A stretch of DNA of 38,781 nt from Deltaproteobacteria bacterium (GTDB lineage Bacteria > Desulfobacterota > Syntrophia > Syntrophales > JAAYKM01): contig JAAYKM010000078.1 of assembly GCA_012522415.1 (NCBI GenBank), positions 1 through 38,781 on the forward strand. Reading direction: 5' to 3'. Shown one piece after another: positions 9,209-18,263 of this stretch. Both the position numbers and the translations under genes were made by a program. Under the pieces are notes generated by a model that saw only the letters and a program-made list of their open reading frames with translations, searched no databases and was not told the origin of the DNA. Position 1 is the first letter of the stretch. Every line of letters starts with the position of its first letter.

Positions 9209-10390
9209 TTATTTCGGTAATGTGCGGTCAAAATCTTCCAGAATATTCATGAAGCTGATATACGCATCGTAAGGTGATTCCCATGGATTAAAATAGGTAT
9301 GAACATCACCGTCCGCAAACCATTTCGTACACATATAGTAAAAATGATCCGACGTTTGAAGCATCCGCCAAGTCCGCAACATCCGTTCATCCCCCGCCCT
9401 TTTCACCTGATCCTCCAACTGATACAAGGACCTCAAGGCATCTTTCTGCATATCGTTACCGGTCCAGGCGGTCAGGTCCCGTTCCGAGTCCGCCCAGGAT
9501 ATGGGATCCCTGACGTCAAGGAGGGAAGAAGAGGAGGGATCGGGAATGATCTGGGCCGGTGTGCGAAAATCGAGGTCGCGATGTTTGAAAATTTCTTCCG
9601 GCAACTCCCGCAAAAACTCAAAAATACCCGTCTCCTCCCACTGGTGTTCACCGAAGGTTTCGTAATCCATAAACAGATTGATCACTTCCGCTCCATCATA
9701 ACGTCGGCTTAACCACCGGGCGTACTGTTTCGCTGTCAGGGGGTATTCACGCCAGTCGCGGGCCGATAACCGGAAAGAAATATCATCGGAGAGACGATAG
9801 TCTCGTAAAAGCACGGTCAAATCGGGGCAAGGTAAGGCCCGCCAGCCTATCCTCGGGCTTCGCCCGGCCAGAACCCGATCGGCCCCCTCGGTCAAGATGA
9901 CTTGATAGCCCATGTCTCCGACCGTTTGGGCGATATCGTTATGATATATCATTTCCGTGTTACAGAAGGTCACGGCGTCCTGTTCGAAAAGAGTCTTGAT
10001 TTTTTCCCGGTGTCGCAACACCTGCTCCCGGAACTCTCCGGACGAATAGAGGCTCGCGAGGGAATGATCGTATGTTTCATTCAACCATTCCACATAGCCC
10101 GTTTCGCTCAATTTTTGGAAACTATCGAGCACTTCAGGCCTCTTACTTTCCAGTTGGCTAATCAGTGTGCCCGTCAGGGAAAAGGAAACCCGGAACGCTC
10201 CCTGATATCGGTGAAGAAGTTCCAAAAGCAGCTGATTTGCCGGGAGATAGCACTTTTCCGAAACTTTGTGGAGAATTTCCGTGTCCAGTTCATCGTTTCC
10301 GTAATCATGATTTCGACCGATATCGAAAACGGTGTATCGCCGTAGCCGCCGCGGCTGATTAACCTGAAAAAACAGGCAGATATGGGGCAT
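9209..10390 (-). CDS. Glycoside hydrolase family 57 protein (alpha-amylase/glucanotransferase-like)
   Basis: The 393-residue protein fits the catalytic core of family GH57, which includes alpha-amylases and 4-alpha-glucanotransferases. Visible elements are the N-terminal strand ICLFFQVNQPRR, a CNTEMIYHND segment (around residue 143) that may carry the nucleophile glutamate, and MDYETFGEHQW (around residue 237), expected to carry the acid/base aspartate. The first motif normally reads HQP; here the histidine is asparagine (codon AAT). It lies 13 bases from both neighbours in the glycogen operon, so a role in trimming or transferring alpha-glucan chains is likely. The exact reaction is not determined by sequence alone, and there is no signal peptide. 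Confidence 0.88.
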   Translation of the reverse strand: MPHICLFFQVNQPRRLRRYTVFDIGRNHDYGNDELDTEILHKVSEKCYLPANQLLLELLHRYQGAFRVSFSLTGTLISQLESKRPEVLDSFQKLSETGYVEWLNETYDHSLASLYSSGEFREQVLRHREKIKTLFEQDAVTFCNTEMIYHNDIAQTVGDMGYQVILTEGADRVLAGRSPRIGWRALPCPDLTVLLRDYRLSDDISFRLSARDWREYPLTAKQYARWLSRRYDGAEVINLFMDYETFGEHQWEETGIFEFLRELPEEIFKHRDLDFRTPAQIIPDPSSSSLLDVRDPISWADSERDLTAWTGNDMQKDALRSLYQLEDQVKRAGDERMLRTWRMLQTSDHFYYMCTKWFADGDVHTYFNPWESPYDAYISFMNILEDFDRTLPK

Positions 10391-10403
10391 GGTTCCGGGT
10401 TCC

Positions 10404-11684
10404 TTAATTCAACATTGCTTTGTATACTGCCTCAATCTTACTCGCCGCCCCCTCCCAAGTGGTCCGGAGCAATTCTTCCCGGGCACGGATTTGTAATTCC
10501 CGGACCAGCGGTTCATAACGTAACAGGGCGATGATTTTATCCACCATGTCCCGGACATCCCAAAAATCGACAAGCAGGCAGTGATGGAAAACTTCCGCCA
10601 CACCGGACTGGCGTGACAAAATCACCGGTACGCCATAACGGGTTGCCTCCAGAGGCGACAAGCCGAATGGTTCGGATACGCTCGGCATGACATACAAATT
10701 GCTCATCCGGAAAATATGATCCACGTCTTCTCCCCGGAGAAAGCCTGTAAAATGAAAATGTTTCCCAATACCCAGCTCGGCAACCCGCTCAATCATGCCG
10801 GTCATCATATCACCGCTTCCCGCCATGAGGAACGTCGTCTCTGGAATCCTTTTGAGGACTTCCGCCGCCGCTTCGATGAAATATGCCGGACCTTTCTGGA
10901 AAGTAATCCGTCCCAGGAAAAGAACATTTTTCTTCTGACCCGGTTTCCGGAACACATTGATGTGTTCCGACCCATTGATGTGGGTCACCCCGTTATGTAC
11001 GACCGCAATCCTGTCAACGGGAATCCCGTAACAATCAACGATCCGCTTACGTGTATAGTTGCTCACGGCAATGATGCGATCTGCCTCTGCCAGGCCACGT
11101 CGTTCCATGTCAAATATCTCCGGGTTGACCGACTCACCGCTGCGGTCCTGCTCAAGTGAGTGGACATGGAAAATCCAGGGTCTGCCGCTGATCTCACGGG
11201 CCCGTATCGCCGCGGGGACCGTCATCCAGTCATGGCTATGAATGATATCAAATGTTTCCGAAAGGGCAATGGTTTCTGCTGCGTATGCGTATCTCCAGAC
11301 TTCGGAGAACAGGTTGGAACCGTATGGAGAAAACGAGCGGGCATCAGGATTTCCAAAGCCGGACAAGATTCCCGTTGCTCTGTTTCCATATACGGGCCCG
11401 TACGTCCTAACATTCTGATAGGGAGTCAGGGAAGAATTCACAATGAAACGGGTCATCAGCCCGTTCCGTTCCGATGAATCGTCCTCCCTTTCATTACGGA
11501 CTCTGTAAACGTCCGGGTCGATGAATCTCATAAAGCGATCTTCATGGGCCGGAGCCTGACCCGGCATGACGAAGAGAATCTTGATCCGAGCGTCTGTTAA
11601 CGCACGGGTCATGCCCAGGCAGGCCGTGCCGAGGCCACCACTCATATAAGGAGGGAATTCCCAGCCAAACATTAAAATTCTCAC
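10404..11684 (-). CDS. GT4-family glycosyltransferase, glycogen-synthase-like
   Basis: A 426-residue GT-B fold glycosyltransferase. The N-terminus MFGWEFPPYMSGGLGTA has the glycine-rich sugar-acceptor loop of glycogen/starch synthase-like enzymes. IIHSHDWMT follows near residue 147, and the GT4 E-x7-E pair is in SEPFGLSPLEA (Glu338, Glu346). It probably transfers glucose from ADP- or UDP-glucose in alpha-glucan synthesis. The start is GTG, preceded by AAGGAGG. The gene lies between the debranching enzyme and the GH57 gene with gaps under 20 bases. It gives the operon a second synthase beside the fused one, which may act as a primer or maltosyl-type synthase; that is inference. Confidence 0.87.
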   Translation of the reverse strand: MRILMFGWEFPPYMSGGLGTACLGMTRALTDARIKILFVMPGQAPAHEDRFMRFIDPDVYRVRNEREDDSSERNGLMTRFIVNSSLTPYQNVRTYGPVYGNRATGILSGFGNPDARSFSPYGSNLFSEVWRYAYAAETIALSETFDIIHSHDWMTVPAAIRAREISGRPWIFHVHSLEQDRSGESVNPEIFDMERRGLAEADRIIAVSNYTRKRIVDCYGIPVDRIAVVHNGVTHINGSEHINVFRKPGQKKNVLFLGRITFQKGPAYFIEAAAEVLKRIPETTFLMAGSGDMMTGMIERVAELGIGKHFHFTGFLRGEDVDHIFRMSNLYVMPSVSEPFGLSPLEATRYGVPVILSRQSGVAEVFHHCLLVDFWDVRDMVDKIIALLRYEPLVRELQIRAREELLRTTWEGAASKIEAVYKAMLN

Positions 11685-11700
11685 AAGGAATCCCTCCTTA

Positions 11701-13692
11701 TCAGCGAATATCGTCCAGTAAAGTCAGAAGCCGGATCAATTCGGCGATACTCCAGGCTTGGGAAATGCAGCCATTGGGACGATGCGGCGGATTGCCGTCA
11801 AACACTTCCGATACACAACCCAAACCAGCCTCGCCCAAATGATTTTTGAGAAAGTTTATAATTTGCTTGTACAAAATATTTTTCGCCTTACGGGAATTCC
11901 GGTTCACCCGCAGATATGCTTCACCGAAATGTCCCCAGAGCCATGGCCAAACGGTTCCTTGATGATAGGCCCTGTCCCTTTGTATCATCACACCATTGTA
12001 GTTCCCCCGATAATCCGGGTGTGCCGGATCAAGAGTGCGTAGCCCGCAGGGGGTGAGAAGGTCACTTTGCACCCTTTTGACGACACCGTTCCAATCGGCG
12101 GAATCAAGGGGAGAGTACGGCAGGGAAACGGCAAAGATCTGGTTCGGCCTGACGGCTTCGTCAAGGATACCCTGTCTGGATACATCACCGAGATAGGCCC
12201 CTCGTCCAACCCAGAAGGTCTCCCGAAAAGACCGGCGAGCCAACGGAATCAGCTCTTGAAGGGCAAATTCCTGATCGCCATATCGGGTGGACAGTTCATG
12301 CGAAAAACAGACGGCATTGAACCACAGGGCGTTTATTTCCACCATGTACCCCCAGCGCGGCGTCACCGGTAACCCGTTAACTGCGGCATCCATCCAGGTC
12401 AAACGGATCCCTTCGCTGCCCGCATGAAGAAGTCCCCGTTCATCCACGTATATATCGTAAATCGTTCCGGCCAGAAACTGCTTCAAAATACGCTTCATGA
12501 CCGGCCAGATGTGCTGATGAACCCAGTTTTCGTCGCCACCGTATTTCAAATATTGTTGCACGGCCCAAAAGTACCACAGTGATGCATCCACCGTATTGTA
12601 GGCGTTTTCCTTTTCGTCTTCCGTAAAAAAATTGGGAAAAAGGCCTTGCTGTTCAAAGTCGCCGAAGGTTTTCAATATCTCCCGCCCCTCATGCATGAGG
12701 CCGCGGCAAAATGTCAGGCCCGGCAGCGATATCAATGAATCTCTCCCCCACTCATAAAACCAATGGTACCCGGCTAAAATGGCATGGCGCCCGTGCGGCG
12801 TCCGAATCAGAAGTTGGTCCGCTGCCCGGAACAGGCTTTCGATATTTTCCCTGTCTTTTTTGAAGGACTGAACGAAAAAATCTCTGTGTTTCTCCAGAAA
12901 ATCTCGCCGCTCCCATTCCCCATTCCAGACCTTTTGCAACGGCTCCGGAAAGGGGTCCGTGGTAAAGCAAAGATAGATTTCCTTTCTTTTTTCATCCATG
13001 GGGATCGTTATCGTTCCGGGGCAATAGAGATCCTCTCTCCAGTTATAACCGCGAATCCGGTCCTCCTCATATTCAAAATTTTTATACCAATCACCAAACA
13101 TCGGACATTGGAAATCACCGCTCACCTGGATGTACATGGCCGGCATTCCTTCGTAAGGTGCTATCCGACACCCTTCAGGAATTTCAGAAATCTCTCCGCG
13201 AAAATAGGTGTTTTCTTTGGAAAGAGAATGGATACTCCGGTAGGCTAAAAAAGGTTTTATACGCAACATGCAGGGCTCATCCATGTCCGGGAGTCGATAT
13301 TTCAGGATCACGCTGTTTGTTCCCTGAATCATCATGATTTCCCTTTCAAGGGTTCGACCAGCTACGCGAAAAACAAATTTTGGACAAACCCCGATATCGA
13401 CTTGTTCAAGATAGGATTGGCCACCGGAGAAAAAAAAGTCCGGATACTGGTGGGATACAAGATAAAACTCTTCCCCCCGGCGGACAAGGGAATCTTCAAC
13501 CTTGGAAATCAGGACGTAACGACCGGAAGGATTGGCGAGATTGGCGACCAGCAAACCATGATATTTTCGCGTATGACACAGGAGGATGGAACTGGAGGCA
13601 TACCCTCCCAGGCCGTTCGTTTCCAGCCACTCATAGGTCAATGCCTTCCGGGACCGGATGCAGTCAGGCGTGTTGATCGTGATCGTTGACAT
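11701..13692 (-). CDS. Glycogen debranching enzyme, amylo-alpha-1,6-glucosidase type (GH133)
   Basis: A 663-residue protein of the archaeal/bacterial glycogen-debranching type. An N-terminal beta domain begins EWLETNGLGGYASS (residues 21-34) with RKYHGLLVA (42-50). The catalytic (alpha/alpha)6 barrel carries GYHWFYEWGRDS (308-319), WMDAAVNG (433-440) and the VEINALW helix (451-457). It would hydrolyse alpha-1,6 glucosidic branch points after phosphorylase has shortened the outer chains, which fits the phosphorylase encoded downstream. AAGGAGAG precedes the ATG. It begins 30 bases after lolA, so lolA probably leads the operon. Confidence 0.92.
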   Translation of the reverse strand: MSTITINTPDCIRSRKALTYEWLETNGLGGYASSSILLCHTRKYHGLLVANLANPSGRYVLISKVEDSLVRRGEEFYLVSHQYPDFFFSGGQSYLEQVDIGVCPKFVFRVAGRTLEREIMMIQGTNSVILKYRLPDMDEPCMLRIKPFLAYRSIHSLSKENTYFRGEISEIPEGCRIAPYEGMPAMYIQVSGDFQCPMFGDWYKNFEYEEDRIRGYNWREDLYCPGTITIPMDEKRKEIYLCFTTDPFPEPLQKVWNGEWERRDFLEKHRDFFVQSFKKDRENIESLFRAADQLLIRTPHGRHAILAGYHWFYEWGRDSLISLPGLTFCRGLMHEGREILKTFGDFEQQGLFPNFFTEDEKENAYNTVDASLWYFWAVQQYLKYGGDENWVHQHIWPVMKRILKQFLAGTIYDIYVDERGLLHAGSEGIRLTWMDAAVNGLPVTPRWGYMVEINALWFNAVCFSHELSTRYGDQEFALQELIPLARRSFRETFWVGRGAYLGDVSRQGILDEAVRPNQIFAVSLPYSPLDSADWNGVVKRVQSDLLTPCGLRTLDPAHPDYRGNYNGVMIQRDRAYHQGTVWPWLWGHFGEAYLRVNRNSRKAKNILYKQIINFLKNHLGEAGLGCVSEVFDGNPPHRPNGCISQAWSIAELIRLLTLLDDIR

Positions 13693-13722
13693 GGATACTC
13701 TCCTTGGAGGGCATGACCCGGT

Positions 13723-14415
13723 TCAAGGTAAAGAATAGATTTCAACACCGACGGGTATTCTGAAAAGAAATTTATCGTCCTTGAGTTTTTGGTTCAGTTT
13801 GGTGTTGAACAACGTGACGCGCGTTACATTACCGTAAGGGTCTTCGAACCAAATCCGGTTGATAAAATAAGTCGCCCCGCTGATCTCAATATGCGCCTGC
13901 GAAAAGCCGGCGTTGCCTTCCCTGGGAATTAGCCGAAGAAAATAATTTCCCTTTCTCTCACCCTGGTCGGCCTCGGCGAATTGTACATGAAAATCGTTCT
14001 TGATCCCAACAAAACCGGACAAGAGCCTTACAGCCGCAGTGGATTGAAGGAGGCGGTCCGTTTGCTGAACATAGGCAACGCGATCTTCAGGGAGATACAA
14101 CCATGATTTCTCAGGGTTAACGACAAGAGTTTTTCTTTGAGGTTTTTCGTACTGCCAGAGCATTTTTCCGGGCCTTTTAAAATAAAGACGTCCCTGCTCC
14201 CTTTCGGTCTTTGCCAGACTTTTCAGCGTCGTCTCCTGAATAAAACCCGCCTCAAAATCCTGAGTAAGATCATACTGTCGTTCAACCTTTACCAAAAGCT
14301 CATCTAGGGATAACGCCCGGATGGGGGTAACCATCACTGCGAAATACAGTCCGATTAGAATCGACACTGCGGCCATCAAAACGATTTTCCCCGATTGATC
14401 CTTTTTATTTTCCAA
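13723..14415 (-). CDS. lolA: Outer-membrane lipoprotein carrier protein LolA
   Basis: LolA is the periplasmic chaperone that carries lipoproteins from LolCDE in the inner membrane to LolB or the outer membrane. This 230-residue protein has an N-terminal hydrophobic signal segment (about residues 11-32, ending in IRALS) and then family features: GRLYFKRPGKMLWQYEKP (about 76-93), the strand with PEKSWLYLPED, and DPYGNVTRVTLFN near the end. The start is TTG; no ATG gives a better signal peptide. It may be the first gene of the glycogen operon, 30 bases before the debranching enzyme, which seems a positional rather than functional link. Confidence 0.92.
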   Translation of the reverse strand: MENKKDQSGKIVLMAAVSILIGLYFAVMVTPIRALSLDELLVKVERQYDLTQDFEAGFIQETTLKSLAKTEREQGRLYFKRPGKMLWQYEKPQRKTLVVNPEKSWLYLPEDRVAYVQQTDRLLQSTAAVRLLSGFVGIKNDFHVQFAEADQGERKGNYFLRLIPREGNAGFSQAHIEISGATYFINRIWFEDPYGNVTRVTLFNTKLNQKLKDDKFLFRIPVGVEIYSLP

Positions 14416-14690
14416 ATCTTAAGTATGAACCTCCAAAGCGCCAAAATCATCCAGGCGCGTCAAGTTTATGATAAGTCTAAAAAACATGAGATATTGTTAT
14501 CCATATTGTATCTTACTGTTATTATTAACATTTTTATTTGCTCAGAATGTATGCAATACGGTAGAACGTTGAGTCGGGTATGGACTTAGATAACTTATCC
14601 ACAGATTTGTCCACAGAATTTTCCACAACTCTGTGGATTGCATGACCAAGTGTTTGTTTCAACGCAGAAATCGCGAAGCCGATAGCGATT
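14416..14690. other. AT-rich region with DnaA boxes: candidate oriC or DnaA-regulated site
   Basis: Between the lolA start and the ilvE stop lies an AT-rich tract (about 14460-14550), then TTATCCACA (14595-14603), TTGTCCACA (14607-14615) and TTTTCCACA (14619-14627), all in one direction at exactly 12-bp steps. A weaker inverted copy (14632-14640, CAATCCACA on the minus strand) follows. A one-mismatch box, TTATCCATA, lies inside the AT-rich tract at 14497-14505. The arrangement resembles DnaA box arrays beside a DNA unwinding element. It must also contain the lolA promoter. No dnaA, dnaN or parAB lies in the window, so origin function is unproven. Confidence 0.5.
14595..14627 (+). repeat. Three tandem DnaA boxes, 12-bp period
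   Basis: Three copies of TTnTCCACA start at 14595, 14607 and 14619. The first matches the consensus DnaA box TTATCCACA exactly; the others differ only at the third base. Confidence 0.85.
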
Positions 14691-14692
14691 TC
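14667..14692. repeat. Perfect 8-bp inverted repeat at the ilvE 3' end
   Basis: GAAATCGC (14667-14674) and GCGATTTC (14685-14692) form a hairpin with a 10-base loop, touching the ilvE stop codon. There is no T-run after it on the minus strand, so it is not a classic terminator. Confidence 0.5.
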
Positions 14693-15764
14693 ACGCGATT
14701 CTCACTCTCCAACCGAATGGATCCGGGGCTTTTCCATATTGAATGTTCAGGATTTCATTATAGAATTTTTCTGCCGTTGATCCGGTTCTACCCCCGTTTA
14801 TGACATATTCGTTTCCCTGATAGTAAATATGTCCAACAGGCGACACAACTGCCGCCGTGCCTGAAGCAAACATTTCCTTCATCGAACCGTCATGGATCGC
14901 CTGAATGACATCTTGAATGCCAATAGGCCTTTCCGAAACCTTCATATTCCAGGAATCAGCAAGCGTTAAAATGGAATTCCGCATAACTCCTGGTAGAATG
15001 GTTCCACCCAAAGGAGGGGTAACCAATTCTTCGCCGATCAGGAAGAAAATGTTACTCGTCCCCACTTCTTCCACGAATCGCCGTTCCACGGCATCAAGCC
15101 ACAGGACCTGGGTGTATCCCATCTCATTGGCCAGGCGCATGGCGTAGAGGCTGGCGGCATAATTCCCTCCGGCCTTGCAGGCTCCGGTACCACCGGGAGC
15201 GGATCGGACATAGTCCTCACTGACATAGATTTTGGTCGGATTAAACCCCTCAGGGTAATACGCCCCGACGGGTCCGGCAATGATGAAAAAAATAAATTCC
15301 GTTGACGGATGGACGCCGAGAGCAGCCTCCGTAGCAATCATGGCTGGACGAATATACATGGACGCATCTTTGGCTTTTGGAACCCAGTCCCGATCGATAA
15401 GAACGAGCTGCGTAACCGCTTCCACAAAAAAAGATTCCTCTATTTCGGCCATACACATGCGCCTAGCCGATATATTCATCCGTTTTGCATTTTCAAACGG
15501 ACGAAAAAGATATATTGATCCGTTTTCACCCCGATATGCCTTCATCCCTTCAAAAATTTCCTGGCCGTAATGCAAACATTGGGCGGTCGGGTCCAGCGCC
15601 AGAGGAGCGAAAGGCCCCAGCAACGGATCATGCCAACCCTTCTCCACGTGATAATGCATCGTAAACATATGATCCGAAAATATCTTGCCGAACTCGAGTT
15701 TTGTTTCGTCGACAGGCCTGGGCTTTCTTTTCTCCTCGGGAACGGGCTCCACCATGATTTCCAT
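14691..15764 (-). CDS. ilvE: Branched-chain amino acid aminotransferase
   Basis: A 357-residue fold-type IV pyridoxal-phosphate enzyme of the longer BCAT form. It interconverts leucine, isoleucine and valine with their 2-keto acids using glutamate/2-oxoglutarate. The cofactor lysine is in GTGACKAGGNYAASL (Lys197), LHYGQEIFEGMKAYRG lies at 64-79, and the EEVGTSNIFF motif and late GTAAVVSPVG segment are present. GAGGTG precedes the ATG. It lies about 70 bases downstream of comM on the same strand and may share its transcript. No other branched-chain pathway genes are seen. Confidence 0.96.
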   Translation of the reverse strand: MEIMVEPVPEEKRKPRPVDETKLEFGKIFSDHMFTMHYHVEKGWHDPLLGPFAPLALDPTAQCLHYGQEIFEGMKAYRGENGSIYLFRPFENAKRMNISARRMCMAEIEESFFVEAVTQLVLIDRDWVPKAKDASMYIRPAMIATEAALGVHPSTEFIFFIIAGPVGAYYPEGFNPTKIYVSEDYVRSAPGGTGACKAGGNYAASLYAMRLANEMGYTQVLWLDAVERRFVEEVGTSNIFFLIGEELVTPPLGGTILPGVMRNSILTLADSWNMKVSERPIGIQDVIQAIHDGSMKEMFASGTAAVVSPVGHIYYQGNEYVINGGRTGSTAEKFYNEILNIQYGKAPDPFGWRVRIA

Positions 15765-15837
15765 AACACCTCACCTCTCTGTTTGGCCTTTCAGAATATT
15801 CGCGATCTATCGTCCCGGCGATCCTGATTTCTTAGCA

Positions 15838-17367
15838 CTAAATCACCTGACGATCAAGGTTTCTATACTGAATGGCCTCAGCAACGTGATGTGAGCCGAT
15901 GAGACTTTCGCCACCCAGATCCGCAATGGTGCGAGCCACTTTAATAATGCGGGTAAAGGTACGAGCACTCATGCCCAGGCGGTCCATTGCCATTTCCAAA
16001 AGGCCCTGAGATTCTTCGTCAATCTGGCAGTACGCCTTAATCTGACGTTCCGTCATCCGTGCATTCACAAGAATATCGGCTCCGTTGAATCGTTTTCTCT
16101 GAATTTGCCTGGCCTGTATGACTCTCTGCCGAATCTCTTCTGATGATTCCACCGTTCGCTGGGAGACCAAGTCGCGATAGCGCAGGGAGGGTACCTCTAT
16201 ATGAAGATCGATTCTATCCATCAGGGGGCCGGATATTTTGGTCTGGTACTGTCGGATCTGGGTCATGGAACAGCGACAGCCCTTCAATTTGTCACCGTAG
16301 TACCCGCAGGGACAGGGATTCATCGCCGCCACGAGCATGAAACGCGCCGGGAACGTTGCCGTTGCGGAAGAGCGGCTGATGGTCACAACGCCGTCCTCCA
16401 GAGGCTGACGCAACGATTCCAAGGCGTTCTTTTTGAATTCCGGAAACTCGTCAAGAAAAAGAATGCCGTGATGGGCCAGACTTATTTCACCTGGTTTTGG
16501 CAGATGACCGCCTCCAACCAACCCGGCATCGGAAATGGTGTGGTGAGGAGCGCGGAAGGGGCGGGTTCGTACAATCATGTGTTCCCTGTCGAGCATTCCC
16601 GCTACAGAAAAGATTCTCGTCGTTTCAAGTGCTTCCTGAAAGGACCAATCGGGAAGTATGGTGGACATGCGTTGGGCGAGCATGGTTTTTCCCGACCCAG
16701 GCGGACCGATTAAAAGAACGTTGTGACCTCCCGCCGCTGCAATCTCCAAGGCCCGCTTGGCCTGCTCTTGTCCTTTGATTTCATTGAAATCGACCATAGA
16801 AGCAGGTCCGGCTGAAAAAAGTTCGTCGGCCCGAACCGAAGGGGTCATAAATTCTCTTGTACCTCGGAAAAATTCGACCACATCGGATAGATCGGCCACC
16901 GCAATCACCTCGATCCCCTCGACCATAGCCGCTTCCTGGGCATTGTCCTCCGGAATAATCAATCCCCTTTTCCCCAGCTCCCTGGCAAGAAAAGCGCTGG
17001 GTAAAACGCCCTGAACCCCCTTGACCCGCCCATCCAGAGACAACTCACCCAAGACCAGATAATCTGTCAACAATTCCGGCCGGATCAACCCCTCCATTGC
17101 CACCAGTCCCACGGCAATGGGCAGATCGAAGGCCGTACCTTCCTTCCTCAGATCGGCAGGAGCCAGGTTGACGGTTATATGATGGCGGAAATAACCGTAT
17201 CCTGAATTCTTCAGAGCGGCCCGGATGCGATCCTTGCTTTCCTTGACCGTCATATCGGGTAAACCGACGATATAAAATTCAGGCAACCCCGGAGAAACAT
17301 CGATTTCCACTTCGACGACACAAGATTCAATCCCAATGGTGGTGCTGCTGAAAAGCCTGACTATCAT
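15838..17367 (-). CDS. comM: YifB/ComM family Mg-chelatase-like AAA+ ATPase
   Basis: The 509-residue protein has the ComM architecture. An N-terminal Lon-protease-like S5 fold domain (about 1-170, with VGLPDMTVKESKDRIRAA near 34-51) is followed by a Mg-chelatase-type AAA+ core with Walker A GPPGSGKT (221-228) and Walker B GILFLDEFPEF. A cysteine cluster, CPCGYYGDKLKGCRC, and a C-terminal helical domain complete it. ComM is a hexameric helicase that promotes branch migration of recombining single-stranded DNA in natural transformation; it is also present in non-competent species. No other competence gene is in the window. Confidence 0.94.
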   Translation of the reverse strand: MIVRLFSSTTIGIESCVVEVEIDVSPGLPEFYIVGLPDMTVKESKDRIRAALKNSGYGYFRHHITVNLAPADLRKEGTAFDLPIAVGLVAMEGLIRPELLTDYLVLGELSLDGRVKGVQGVLPSAFLARELGKRGLIIPEDNAQEAAMVEGIEVIAVADLSDVVEFFRGTREFMTPSVRADELFSAGPASMVDFNEIKGQEQAKRALEIAAAGGHNVLLIGPPGSGKTMLAQRMSTILPDWSFQEALETTRIFSVAGMLDREHMIVRTRPFRAPHHTISDAGLVGGGHLPKPGEISLAHHGILFLDEFPEFKKNALESLRQPLEDGVVTISRSSATATFPARFMLVAAMNPCPCGYYGDKLKGCRCSMTQIRQYQTKISGPLMDRIDLHIEVPSLRYRDLVSQRTVESSEEIRQRVIQARQIQRKRFNGADILVNARMTERQIKAYCQIDEESQGLLEMAMDRLGMSARTFTRIIKVARTIADLGGESLIGSHHVAEAIQYRNLDRQVI

Positions 17368-17749
17368 TCTTTCCCCCGGAAGACGTGTGTTTTTTATGAA
17401 AGTCCGAAAAACGTCCCCGCCGCACGATTTACGATCTGACGGCGAGTTCCTCTTTGAAGGATGGATGAAAATCTATAATAATGCCTGATATTTGGCAAGT
17501 TTTTTCTCCCAGGTTCTCACCCGTTTATCAGCCTGATTCTGTCGCTTTAGCCAGATTTCGGTACCCCCTGCGTGAACAACCGCATGAATTAAGGATTTCT
17601 TCTCCTCTTTTTCTCATACCCAATCGATGTGAAAGGATTTTGATTTTACGGTCCTCTCCAAACCCATGCTTGACGATCGATACGGCCTGTGTTACTTAAG
17701 CGGCGAATATTTTCGGAAAGAAACTCCCTGCTGAAGGAGGCGTAATTAG
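17368..17749. other. Divergent intergenic region between comM and moaC
   Basis: This 382-base region must hold promoters for both directions. I see no coding frame with a credible start, no tRNA and no riboswitch I recognise. MoCo riboswitches precede some moa operons, but I could not make out that fold here by eye. Confidence 0.45.
17472..17498 (-). promoter_or_regulatory. Weak candidate promoter for comM
   Basis: Read on the minus strand, TTGCCA is followed after 15 bases by TATAGA, about 105 bases before the comM start. The spacing is short for sigma-70, so this is only a candidate. Confidence 0.25.
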
Positions 17750-18232
17750 ATGACCCAGCCCCTATCTCACCTAGACGAAAAAGGACAGGCCAAAATGGTC
17801 GATGTGACAACCAAAGAACCGTCTTTAAGAGAAGCCGTTGCAACAGGCCGGGTTCGTATGTTACCTTATACGCTCTCTCTCCTTCAGGAAGGAGGCGTGC
17901 CGAAGGGAGATGTTTTCGGGGTGGCCCGCGTAGCAGGCATCATGGCAGCCAAGAAAACAGGGGACTTGATTCCCATGTGTCACCCCCTGGCGTTGACGCA
18001 TATCGACATCCGCTTTGAAGTCCTGCCGCAGGAGGGAGAGGTGTTGATCGAGAGCCGGGCAAAACTGGTAGGCAAAACGGGTGTCGAAATGGAAGCCCTT
18101 ACCGCCGTGTCTGTGGCCGCACTCACGATCTATGATATGTGCAAAGCCGTCGATAAGGAAATCGTCGTGACGGATATTATGCTTGTAAGGAAGTCCGGCG
18201 GCAAAAGCGGCCTGTTTGAGAGGAATACTTAA
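17750..18232 (+). CDS. moaC: Cyclic pyranopterin monophosphate synthase
   Basis: MoaC converts 3',8-cyclo-7,8-dihydro-GTP (made by MoaA) to cyclic pyranopterin monophosphate in molybdenum cofactor synthesis. The 160-residue length is normal. Catalytic residues known from E. coli MoaC are all present: the MCHPL motif (Cys77, His78), GVEMEA (Glu113, Glu115), and Asp129 and Lys132 in [10 protein letters not shown], plus Lys52 in GVPKGDV. AAGGAGG precedes the ATG at good spacing. moaA is not adjacent here. The cofactor implies molybdenum or tungsten enzymes elsewhere, such as formate dehydrogenase. Confidence 0.97.
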   Translation: MTQPLSHLDEKGQAKMVDVTTKEPSLREAVATGRVRMLPYTLSLLQEGGVPKGDVFGVARVAGIMAAKKTGDLIPMCHPLALTHIDIRFEVLPQEGEVLIESRAKLVGKTGVEMEALTAVSVAALTIYDMCKAVDKEIVVTDIMLVRKSGGKSGLFERNT

Positions 18233-18263
18233 TGTTCAGGGCTTGCCCGCAAAGCTGAAACCA

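Noticed and set aside
17368-17749. A possible molybdenum-cofactor riboswitch before moaC
   Set aside because: The position would fit, but I could not recognise the conserved structure by eye; an Infernal search with the MoCo RNA motif would decide.
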